The position numbers and the translations under genes are program-made. Below, in pieces: positions 35,492 to 45,661 of a DNA stretch of 64,000 bases. Location of the stretch: positions 10,808,001 to 10,872,000 of the forward strand of contig JAIVEN010000013.1 in NCBI GenBank assembly GCA_026686845.1, given 5' to 3'. Origin of the DNA: Adenanthera pavonina. Its lineage: Eukaryota; Streptophyta; Magnoliopsida; Fabales; Fabaceae. The first letter of the stretch is position 1. The number at the start of each line of letters is the position of its first letter. Under the pieces are notes generated by a model. It searched no databases, was not told the DNA's origin, and saw only the letters and a list, made by a program, of their open reading frames with translations.

Positions 35492-37959
35492 TCACTTTAA
35501 TTTCATCCTTCCCTTTGAGAGGCTCGTTATGATAAAAGTGGGTACCAACCAGTCCGTTCGGATTACACAAGTGCTCTTTTTCTTTTGGGGAGTAGGAGGT
35601 GCCACTTTTTGTCTAACTTTTGCTTCCTCTTTGACAATCTTTTGAATTGAACCTTTATTAACATCTAAAGATCTAGGAGGAGATGCCAATTCTTGACTTT
35701 GATAGTTCTGCCCCATAGCTATGCTGCAACAAGTTTCCTTAAAAGTAGGATTGTTAGAGGTGGCAAGATTAAATTCAGTTTTTTCATCCCCGACTCTAAA
35801 TGTCAATTTTCCATTTGGCACATCAATTAAGGCACCCGCAGTAGATAGGAATGGTCTTCCTAGGATTAGAGAAACGTCTAGTTCATCCTCAATATCCAAC
35901 ACCACAAAATCAGCAGGAATAATCAACTTACCCACTTTGACAAGTACATCTTCCATAATTCCCATTGGGTACCTTACTGACCTGTCAGCTAGTAGTAGAG
36001 TCATATTCGTAGGTGTTAGATTTGTGACCTCAAGTTTCTTGCACAAAGAGTACGGCATCAAATTAATACCAGCCCCCAAATCGTATAAACAATTATTAAT
36101 CAATTGAGACCCAATAACACAAGGAACAGAAAAACTCCCTAGATCTTTTAGCTTTTGAGGCAACTTTCTTTGCAGGATGGCGCTACACTCTTCAGTCAAA
36201 GGTACCTGAGTGCATTCGTCCAACTTCTTCTTGTTTGACAACAGCTCCTTGAGGCATTTGACATATGAAGGCATATTCGCAAGTGCCTAAGCAAAAGTGA
36301 TGTTAATGCGAAGCTTTTTAAATATATCCAGGAACCTTTGAAAATTAACATCTTGCCCTTTCTTTTGCAGTCTCTGAGGGAAAGGAATAGGGGGCACATA
36401 TGGCTTCACATCAGTGGAAGGAGACTGCCCTTCGGTGTTACCATCAGTTTTTGGGATCTCCTTATTATCCTCATCCTTACCTTTCTTGCCACCCTCAGTT
36501 TTTTTCTTCACCTCTTCCTTCAATTCTTTGCCACTTTTGAGAGTAATTGCCATAATTCCTTCTTTTGGATTAACTTTAGTGTTATTAGGGAATTGGCCTT
36601 GTATCTTTTCAGTCACCATGTTTGTTAAGCGACCCATCTGTGTCTCCAAGTTACGAATAGCCACTTGTGTAGGATTATTAGTAGTGATCTGACTAGCCAT
36701 AAATTGATCAAAATTTTTATGATGGTTACCTGACCGACCATAAATTGCTCCAAATTTTTGTTGGTAGATGCTTGACGAGCCATGATTTGAGCAAGCATCT
36801 CCTCTATCTGAGGAGACTTTCCTATAGATAGTGCTGGTGGCTGAAGGGACGCCTGTTGCTGGAATCCTGGTGGTGCTGGTGAATTTTTCCAAGAGAAGTT
36901 TGGATGATTTCGCCACCCAGGATTATATGTGTTTGAGAAGGGATCATTCTTTCTCTGTTGAAATTGTGGACGTTCAACATTTGATCCCATATAATTAACT
37001 TCCGCATTCCCTTCAATCATGTGAACACATGTGTCTGCAGTATGACTCGAACCACCACATGCAGAGCATAATTCTTTAGAAGGATTAGAATTATTGTTCT
37101 GTTGTTGGAAAAGAAGATCCATGCGTTGATTTAACTTTTCTAGCTGTTTAGACACATCAGAGCGAGGGTGAACTTCATTGACAGGTACTCTCCTACTTCG
37201 TACTCCTTTTTGTATGGTCTGAGTTGCCACTTGATCATAAATATTCATCATCTCCTCAACAATCAGATTACCATCCCTTGCAGCGATGTCCACTAAAGAT
37301 TAGGATGTAGAGCACAGAGCATTATAGAACAATTTAGCAAGCATCATATCTTGAAATCCATGGTGTGGACACTCATATAAGTAATCCTTGAATTGATCCC
37401 AAGCTTCATAGAATGGCTCGCCCTCCGGTTGTGCAAAGGGATATATTTTATCCCGCAGGTCTACAGTCCTCTGAGGAGAGTAAAACTTGGCAATGAACGT
37501 ATTGTAGATCTCCCTCCATGATGTCAAGGAGTTTTCAGGCAGATTTAAAATCCATCGTCGAGTATTATCCTTCATGCAGAATTTGAAACATCTCATCTTA
37601 AACTCCTCCTAAGTCAAACCATTCGGGGGAAGTTGGTCAATCCAATCATAGAAATCCTTCAGGAAGCCCAATGTGTCTTCGCCTATTCGCCCATGAAATT
37701 GTGGCAATGAGTTTAAGTGTATGTTCTTAAACTCGTAATCTTTGGCATTGGCAAATAGCCAGATACATGATGGGCTATCATAGATGGTAGGCTTATCTGT
37801 ATCTCTCCAAAGTATATTAGCTTGAACCCTAGCAAGCACTACTTCATTAGCCATCTCGTGCCTCCTTTTAGCTCTGTTTTCCCTGCAAGCACGTTCAATT
37901 TCAAGATTAATAGCAATCAATTTAGAAGCACTATTAAAACTTTTAGATCTTAACAGCAT
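35492..37959 (-). pseudogene. gag-protease of the Athila-like element
   Basis: The reading starts at 37959 (MLLRSKSF). The Retrotrans_gag domain spans about 37700-37250 (FKNIHLNSLPQFHGR, RRWILNLPENSLTSWREI, FYSPQRTVDLRDKI, ECPHHGFQDMMLAKLFYNAL). A zinc knuckle CSACGGSSHTADTC is near 37050. A frameshift near 36730 falls between two similar segments (NLEQFMVGQ and NFDQFMASQ). Stops occur at 37609-37611, 37300-37302 and 36287-36289; the last is TAG where the family reads FAQAL. The aspartic protease follows, about 36100-35850, with LYDLGAGINLMP, LADRSVRYPMGI and ILGRPFL. Only three stops and one frameshift break a long ORF. Confidence 0.9.
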
Positions 37960-38034
37960 GCAGCAAAGAAAAAAAATTTAGAGAAATTTTTTTTTAAAAA
38001 GACTAAAAACAATGAACTAATAAATCCGTTAACC

Positions 38035-38052
38035 TCCCCTGCAACGGCGCCA
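38035..38052 (-). other. tRNA-Asp primer-binding site
   Basis: On the minus strand TGGCGCCGTTGCAGGGGA, 6 nt from the 5' LTR, matches the 3' end complement of plant tRNA-Asp (TGGCGCCGTTGCCGGGGA) with one mismatch. Confidence 0.85.
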
Positions 38053-38058
38053 AAAACT

Positions 38059-39562
38059 TGATCGGGTTCCTGCAAGTATACAGGGTCGATCGCAGTAATA
38101 AAAATATCTCCGGAGTATTCTAGAGGTCGAATCCAAGGAAGGTAGTAAATTTATAGTCCAAACTTTTAATCCCAAAAATTAATTAATAATCAAATTGAGA
38201 ATTCAAATTTAAAAAGATAAAAAATAGAAAATAAAATGATGTCTGAGTTTTGATTCAGTTTTAGAAGCATCAAGGGATCATGATTCACCTTATGAGATAA
38301 CTAGATTTTATTTTTTAGTTAGACTTTGCATAATTATAGTGCTTGTTATTTCTAAAGCGTTCTAATTACCTCTCGGTCAATTAGTCCTAATTTAATTAGG
38401 ATTCAATTCGCTCTCGCGCAACTAAATTTTCTAATTAAACCTTGAAAACTACAACATATATCACCATGAATTCCTAATTCTATCTCTAGATTAGTTTTTC
38501 ATGTTTATCTCTCTAAATCTAGGTTTACTCTTCACCTCTCAGTCTATCAAGTTTACCCATTAATTAGATTCGATGGTAATCAAGCATAAAATTCACATGA
38601 ACGGATAAAAGAGATAAATATAATAAAAAGATAAATAAATATAAATTGAAGAACAAATCAAAGAGTCTTAACTAGAGAAACAAATCCAATCCATCCCAAT
38701 CAGGTTATATCCCTACCCCTAACTAGGAAATTTAGTTACTCATGGAAATACAAATCAAATCAAAACTAATATCCCAAATCATAGTGAAAATAATAAGAAA
38801 ACAGAGTTATATTAGAGAAGAATAAATCTATCACTAATACTTCCTAAATCTCCTTGCTCTTTCTCTATAAGATAGTCTTAGTTGCTCCTAGATGCGTTTA
38901 GAACCATGTTCTTTGGCTTCTGAGTGCGTTTCTTGAATCTCCTCTTGTGTTTCTATCATGTCTTCTTATATAGAAAAATTTTATAAGTCCATAAAAGCCC
39001 AAAATATCATGAAAACACGTGAAAAACGTGTTTCTACAAACCCCTGTTGGATGACCTGGCGCCGGCTAACCATAAAATCAATTAATATGGCAACGGGTGC
39101 TTCTAAATTGCTGAAAAATGTCAAAATCCGCGTTGACCCGGCGCCGTATGGATTTGACTCGGTGCCAGGTGGTTACTGTTGTACTGACAGTGCACCTCCA
39201 GCTTCATAACGTCATCAGCTCATGTTGACATTTTGAGTTTGATTTTCACCATGATAACGTTAGAATTTGGTAAAACTCAAAACATGAAAGTTATAGATCT
39301 ATGTCTTAGATTTCCAAAGAATCTTAAATCACCTCAATCGGAGTTCATATGTGAGAGTTATAATCAAAATATCAAAAGGTGTCAAAACTTTTCAACATGA
39401 ATGATTTGTAACATTTTTGCTCCGAATGCTTCCAAATAAGCCTATAATGTCATGAAACACAAAAATATGTAAAATTATGATAAAATATATCAATAAAAAC
39501 ATATTTAGATACAATTTAAAGCTTAAATGTGGGTATTTTATATGTATAAAATGGATACATAA
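38059..39562 (-). repeat. 5' LTR of the Athila-like element
   Basis: 1504 bp, starts TGATCGGGTTCC on the plus strand. It ends CATAA where the other copy has CATCA, so the terminal dinucleotide is mutated. Several differences between the LTRs are C/T or G/A changes in CpG or CNG contexts in the GC-rich words near 39052-39175. Confidence 0.92.
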
Positions 39563-39567
39563 TCTTT

Positions 39568-40576
39568 CCTTTCCTTATTATAAATTACATTTAGAAAATG
39601 GTTGGAGTATTTAACTTTTTTTCCCATATATGCTCTTTTTTTGTTAAAATTTAATTAAAATATGTTAGAAATGGTTATTGCATTTAATTAATGATAATTT
39701 AGGAAAATATGGGTTTTTTTTTGAAAAATTTAATAACAAAACCTACTTTAATTAATTTTTTTAATCTATGTGAAGCAGTTAAAAAAACAAAGGAGTACAT
39801 GAATTGAGTCCATATGCATAATCGAATCACTGCACGTCCACCAGAGCATTCAATTATTTAAACTATACTTAAAAAAAAAAAAAGCAATGTAAGTCAACAG
39901 TTAATAAGGCTTTTTGAGAACTGCAGAGAGATCAATTGCGATGCAAAACACTGAAAGATACATATGAATCACTTGGTATTTAATTGCATGAAATATTATT
40001 AATTAGGATTCCTAGCTACTTGCTTTAACACATATGGAAGTGTAAAAATAAAAGTCTTGCTTACCAAAGACCATTATGGAGTACTTATTCCCTTCTTGGA
40101 TTCATTAATTTTCTTTAGAGATAAAACAGATTGTTAGTTCGACAACATCATGAATTTAAACTGAATTATATTGGCAAGTTGTAGGACAATGTTAGGGATT
40201 TAGCATCTGTAAAAGTAAAAGATGGGATTATGCCTATTTTGCAAATGGTTGGGTACTGTGCTTTGGGTTTAAGAAGACAAATAATTTGAACATGCTGACG
40301 ATTAAAAATCAAGTTAACTTCATTGCCATAAGAAAATTCATTTAACATAACGTAGACAAAAATAAAAGAGGAAGTATTTAAGTCACAACATTTCAACGTT
40401 TTAAGAAATGGCCCCATTTCTTAAGCTTCCATATTTTTTAGGAAAAGACTTGTCAAAACATTCTTGCCGCGCACGAGGCCTTTAGTTGTTCAGCTCCCTA
40501 CGAGATGGGAAACAATAATAAAAAAAATACAAAATACAAAAATAAACAATTAAAAAAGCAATACATTGGTAAACTA
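39568..40576. other. Intergenic, duplicated modules (copy C)
   Basis: No gene. 39790-39840 resembles 46095-46135 (GAATTG..TCCATATGC.TAAT...ACTGCA). 40095-40490 aligns with 31610-31990, including CATTAAT.TTCTTTAG, ATACTGGCAAGTTGT-like and CAAAACATT blocks. Confidence 0.5.
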
Positions 40577-40578
40577 TA

Positions 40579-41074
40579 CTTTCTCTATTTCTTTTTATTT
40601 ATCATTTTTTAAGAAAATTTTTATTTCTATTTATTTATCACTTTCAAATTCTAAGACAATATTAATTACTGTTTCTTATCTTTCTACTATCTTTATTTCT
40701 TTTTATTTGTTACATTTTAAGGAAATTTTTGTTTCTGTTTATATGTCATTTTAAAATTTCAAGACAATATTAATTACTACTTTTTCACTTATACCCTCAT
40801 CCGTCATTTTAAAAGTTAAAAATAATATTAGTTGGTCTTATTTATTTCTTTATTTATATAAGGGCATATTAGTAAATTTCAAAGAAACTCTATCATATTA
40901 ATCATATTTCTAAATATGTGTGATAAAATCTTAAGCCACACTTAAAAAAATATACTAGAAGTAGTGTTTATTGAAAGACATATTAGGAAACTTAAACTAA
41001 ATTCTAACATATTAATTATATTTCTTAATTTGTATGCAAAAACCTTAAATAAGACATGAAAGGAACCGAGCTAG
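40579..41074. mobile_element. Probable Stowaway-like MITE
   Basis: The left end CTTTCTCTATTTC and the right end GGAACCGAGCTAG are rough inverted counterparts (CTAGCTCGGTTCC) and both are bordered by TA. This resembles the CTCCCTCCGTTCC ends of plant Tc1/mariner MITEs. It contains a 108-bp tandem duplication (40583-40670 and 40691-40778). Confidence 0.4.
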
Positions 41075-41079
41075 TAGAT

Positions 41080-42320
41080 TAAAAGGATCTCAAGTCAAAT
41101 TAAAAGTGAAACAAATGTAGCTCTATCATGACCAGTCCAGCATGAACGAAATGGCTGGTGCCTGGTGATATTTTAAAAACATATGTTTTATTTAGATTTA
41201 AATTATCCTTTCCGACCTCCATTAATATTTTCGTTAATCGATACACATATAACAACTTCCATAAATAAGACACTTGAAATAATACATTATTAAGTTTCTC
41301 ACTGATATCAGGCCGAAACTAAAGTATTTCACTGATGGTCCAAAAAAATAAACTATTTCACCGTATAAATTACAAAATATAATCTTTTACGTGGTAAATT
41401 ATGTAAATTTATATATAATCCCATACACACAAGTTAAATTATGTATTTTATATAATAAATATCAATATAAAAAGTCACACTATATACATGAAGGTACATT
41501 TTAAATTTCATGTAAATGTATGACATTCACTTAAAATTGCATGATTTATTTAATTCTATGAAATGCAATTCACATACTATATATGCTTATGCCACATGTC
41601 CAAACTTCGAGAATTAGGAAGCTGCATGATGTGAATAGGCTTATACACATACCTTGCGTCGCAAAATAAAATGTTTTTTCTGAAAAAGAGAGCACAAAAC
41701 TGGCTAGCTAAGTCTACCATTTCCACAAGTAATCATATCTCATTTATACACTTGGCAGCAATCAAGCACTTCACCCACATAAATATTTAGCTCCCTTATT
41801 TCAAGCAAGAAGTAGAGTTGTAAGAAATAGAGAGAAAAAAAAGAAGAAGAAAGAGAAAGAAAGGGAGATGAATTAAGAGGGAGAAAATGAGAGACATGGG
41901 AAGAGGGAAGATCATATTCAATTGGAGTATTTTTTAAAATCGTTAAAAAAATGTATTACTGATTAAAAAATGAAATACCTTAAGCAAAAAAGAAAGCTAG
42001 TGGTCAATTGATGCATACAAAAATAAAAATAGAGTTTAAAAAGATAAGGAAACAACCATTCATATATTATGACAACTAATTGAGGCTAGTTGTGAGAGAG
42101 AAAGTTGTTATATTCGTTAGAGCTTTAGTTGGTGCCCTATCTTCTAAATCTATTGTAATATGGTGTGTGTGATGACTAAAAAATTGAATGTATGAGTAAG
42201 TTTATGCCAAATTGGTAACAGAGCATTTGACGAGACATGTTTGACAAGTAATTCAAAGAACTTGAATAAGAGAGACTAAAGAAGCCTAGAAATTTGTGAT
42301 AGAATTAGCAGAATTTAGGG
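41080..42320. other. Intergenic, no gene seen
   Basis: AT-rich, with a purine-rich GAGAAAGAAGAAG-type tract at about 41819-41890. No ORF or RNA gene is supported. Confidence 0.55.
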
Positions 42321-42324
42321 CAAA

Positions 42325-42562
42325 TTTTGGTTTTGCGACAGATTTTTTGATAATTTTATAATAGATCATATCCGTCTTATTTTAATTTGTCACAAATTTT
42401 TTGAGATGGAATTTGCAAAAGATTTGAGACGGATTTGTGAATTTTCTAACTCAAAATCTGTTACAAAATTTTTGTGATAGAATTTGGGACGGAGTTGTGA
42501 CAAATTTGTAACAAAATTGTATCCATATCAAACTCCGTCCCAAATTTTCAGTTTTCTTGTAG
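42325..42562. mobile_element. Relic of a CACTA-type right end
   Basis: The segment contains repeated words in both orientations (GACGGATTTGTGA, GGGACGGAGTTGTGACAAATTT, CAAACTCCGTCCCAAATTT) and ends TTTTCTTGTAGAG. That is one base away from the TTTTCTTGTAGTG end of many plant CACTA elements. No left end CACTACAAG was found upstream, so it is a truncated remnant. Confidence 0.5.
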
Positions 42563-42879
42563 AGCACAAGCTACATACAATGATGTCTCATGACCCAAAT
42601 GAAGTTAAGAATGGATTCAGAGGCAACAAAATTAGTCCAAAATCAAATAAAAACGAGAGAAATCTTGAACGAATTCTTGGTCAATGTGTTTGTGAATTTA
42701 TACTTAAGTGATATCAGTTTTTTTCTGAAGAATGCATAATCTTTAATAAACATGCCAGGAGAATTCGTGTTACAAAAAATAATAGAAATATTATGATGGA
42801 AAAGAGAATCATAACATGATCAAGTGATTCTTAATGTCTTATGTCAATTTAATTTAAATCAAATTAAATACTTAATTTG

Positions 42880-43340
42880 GTAAAATATTAGATATAAACA
42901 ACTAAATTAATTGAATTAGTTTTCTTTTATTTATTAAATTACTTTTATAAAAATTATGCCTCATTTTTTTTATTTATCTTTAAATTTCTGTTCTAATTTA
43001 ACAATTACACATTCAAACACACATATTATGATATTAACAATTCCTGAACTGGCAACTAGTTATATTAGATGTAATAAGTGATTTAGCCGAATCAGATTTC
43101 TTTTGGTTTGATTAAATTCTTTATTATTCTTTTATTTTAAGAAATTATGCCTCATTTATTTGATTTTTTTTTTCAATTCACAAACGCACATATTAACAAT
43201 TCCTAAACTGGCAACTAGTTATATAACTAGATGTAATCAAATGATTTAGCTGAATTAGTTTTCTATTTACTTGATTAAATTATTTATTATCTTTTTATTT
43301 TAAAAATTATGCCTCATTTTTTTATTTTTTCCAATCCGTG
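42880..43340. repeat. About 170-bp tandem repeat, 2.5 copies
   Basis: GAATTAGTTTTCTTTT and TTATGCCTCATTT blocks recur at 42913/42955, 43089/43147 and 43252/43310, with AACAATTCCTGAACTGGCAA also repeated at about 43039 and 43195. Period 163-176 bp, non-coding. Confidence 0.75.
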
Positions 43341-43647
43341 TCCAAATTCAAAAACTACGTACGTATTCTTTAAATTAAATTGATGTCACTTCAATACACA
43401 CCCACAAACTCAATTGTGTAGGCAACATTTTTTATAATAATAAAAAATAAAAATAAATTTGAGTTTCATTGGTCAATTATATTGCAGAAAATAGAATATG
43501 AATTATATATTTATAGTAATTGAAAAATAGTGAAAAATATTTGACAGAGTGCCACAGTTAAAAAGTATTTTAATAAATGCTTGGAAGTCTCTATGGGCAT
43601 TAAAAATTACGAAGTGATTCGTATTGGAGGAAGGAGGCTCAAAAATA

Positions 43648-43911
43648 TTCTCTCCCTTTCTTTATATAAGTTCTTTTTAATTAAATTACACATATTAAGA
43701 TGGTGATTAAAATTAGTTATGAGTCTTGATTTTTTTCCCCAAAAATTACTTGATATTCCAAAACTATCCTTCATCATATATATGACTTTATCACAACATT
43801 AGAAAGAGAGATGGATATTTGCAGAGTGGATTTATAAAAGGCATTTTTTACAAAAATTCATAAAATGCTTCAGTATTTATGTTAAGGAATATAAAGAGGA
43901 ACGGAGGGAAG
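43648..43911. mobile_element. Stowaway-like MITE
   Basis: The left end TTCTCTCCCTTTCTTTATATAAGTTC is mirrored by the right end GGAATATAAAGAGGAACGGAGGGAAG, bordered by TA on both sides. About 264 bp without coding capacity. CTCCCTCCGTTC-type ends with a TA duplication fit Tc1/mariner MITEs. Confidence 0.55.
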
Positions 43912-43913
43912 TA

Positions 43914-44423
43914 ATATTATAAATCTTCTATTCACAAATAGCTGAAATTAGGAGAGATAATGCTTTTACACTGTAGAATGCAGAGGAAAAAGAGAGAGTA
44001 AAAGGAGTAAAAGTATTACACACTTGTATACCTTGATTACTATATCATTTTCTTTTAAATTCTATAAAATCATGATATGAATCAGTTAGTATTGTACCAA
44101 GTATTATTAGGTTCCTCTTCTTAATTAGTGAAACCGTGACGCCAATTCAGGTGGAAGATATAATCCTTGGAAGTGTATTACATATATATATATATATATA
44201 CACACACACCATAATGCACTGATGCGATGTAAAGGCTCATTCAATAATAACAAATCTTAAAAGTTGACAAAAAAAAAATTTTAAAGATGTATTAATATAA
44301 AATTTTATGTCTAAAAAGTTATTAAAAATAGAAAAATGACGTTAAATATAAGGGATAACAAATAATTAGCTTAGATAAAGGTTAAATATAAGGGATAATA
44401 CCATAAAAAATTGCCTTCACAGC
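43914..44423. other. Intergenic with a TA/CA microsatellite
   Basis: (TA)n(CA)n lies at about 44182-44210. A short direct repeat GTTAAATATAAGGGATAA occurs near 44342 and 44383. No gene is seen. Confidence 0.6.
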
Positions 44424-45345
44424 TTTTGCTGCACCTCGGGACAGACCATAAATCTGGACAAATCGAAAATTTTCTTTTCCCATAATGTGAATTATAAAAG
44501 TGCTTTGCAATATAGTAGCTAGGGAACTTCATGTTCCTCTCACTCATGATCTAGGTAAGTATTTAGGTATCCCTCTCTTGCATAAAAGAGCCACGAAGAG
44601 GAACTTGGATCAGATTGTTCAAAGGACAAAGAATCAATAAGCTTGCTGCTTGGAAGGGAGGACTCCTTAATAAGGCTGAAAGGGACGCTTTGATGAAGGC
44701 CAACCTTTTTACAATGACTTATATATCACATCAAGCAAACAATACTTTTGCCTAAAAGTACTACTGAAGACCTTGAGAAACTTAACAGTGCGTTTTTTTT
44801 GGGATCTGATGATGGTGGGAAGAAGATTCATACGGTGCCATGGAAAGAGTTTCAAGATCTCAGAGACCGGTGAGATGGGGATTCGAAATTTAGAGCATCG
44901 AAACAAGACCTTTGTTATGAAACTTTGTTGGGAACTCATTCATAAAGATGGGGTCGGTATAGTACGTTGTCAGAGACGGCATGGATACTAAGGCTTGGCT
45001 AGGTAAATGGAGTCCTTCAGAAAGTTATGTTAATACAGTCCCAATCAAGATTGAAGACAAAGTTACCAACAGGATAATCGCTAGAGGAACTTGGAATGTT
45101 GCACTCCTTGAAAATTGGTTCCAAGACCATTCACTACTGAATCAGCTTATACCTTCCTCAATACTGCAAGTAATGTTACTAGGGATGCTTTTTGGAAGAA
45201 ACTCTGGAAACTCAAAGTTCCTGAGAACAATAAGATGTTTTTATGGATGGTTTCTTAAGATTCCTCGCCTACTAATGCCTTGCGTGATAGAATACATTGA
45301 ACAGGTTATGCAAGTTGCAACGGTTTTGGCACCTGTACAAATTTG
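44424..45345 (+). mobile_element. L1-type LINE fragment (3' part of ORF2)
   Basis: Across three shifting frames the plus strand reads the post-catalytic part of plant L1 reverse transcriptase: SGQTINLDKSKIFFS, HDLGKYLGIPLLHKRATKRN, then a RFFWD/GRRF...HGKSF region and GIRNLEHRNKTFVMKLCWEL, and finally the beginning of the zf-RVT zinc ribbon (about 45170-45340). Both the upstream catalytic region and the true 3' end with a poly(A) tail are missing. LINE insertions usually lack only their 5' part, so the loss of the 3' end suggests a later deletion at the junction with the DUF674 copy. Confidence 0.8.
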
Positions 45346-45661
45346 AAGGCCCTGCAGATACATTTGCAGGCAGAAGATATCCAGAGTTTATTGGAACACT
45401 TGGCTTCAGCAATATGTCCTTTTCGTGCTGTGGATTCGATAAGCAAGTATCACTGAGATTTTCAATACCTTCATAGAGTTTTCCCATACAGCCCACTATG
45501 CCATTCTTTGTCAAGAGCCTCATCATCGTCCCAACAGGTGAGCGAAGAAGGTTGAAGAGGAAATCTATAAACGCTGTTGATGCTTCAGCGAAGAGAACCC
45601 TTTGACCTTTTTTGTCAATCAAACGCTTCAACCTCACTTTTGTTGACGTTGACGATGCCAT
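45316..45661 (-). pseudogene. Second DUF674-family copy, truncated
   Basis: ATG at 45659-45661 opens MASSTSTKVRLKRLID, then DFLFNLLRSPVGTMMRLL, GKLYEGIENLSDT, NPQHEKDILLKP, SGYLLPAN and NLYRCQNRC. This is the same N-terminal 110 residues as the interrupted gene at 13088. An acceptor-like CAG/TAG lies just upstream of the ATG, as in the other copy. Homology stops at the first CxxC region near 45316-45330, where the sequence meets the opposite-strand L1 fragment. The open frame runs on to 45272 without family resemblance. The C-terminal half is absent, so it is probably non-functional. Confidence 0.88.

Larger units (their letters stand above)
32580..39562 (-). mobile_element. Athila-like Ty3/gypsy element with gag-protease only (TR-GAG type)
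   Basis: Two 1.5-kb LTRs (32580-34084 and 38059-39562) flank a 4-kb interior, with a perfect 5-bp duplication TCTTT (32575-32579 and 39563-39567). The primer site complements tRNA-Asp, as in Athila elements. The interior codes, on the minus strand, for an Athila-type gag with a CCHC knuckle and an aspartic protease, then stops. No reverse transcriptase, RNase H or integrase is present. It therefore belongs to the non-autonomous elements described as TR-GAG or large derivatives, which would depend on a partner for pol. Confidence 0.92.

Noticed and set aside
35721..36692. Plus-strand ORFs of 92-128 codons over the Athila-like gag-protease
   Set aside because: Antisense shadows of the minus-strand gag and protease frames.
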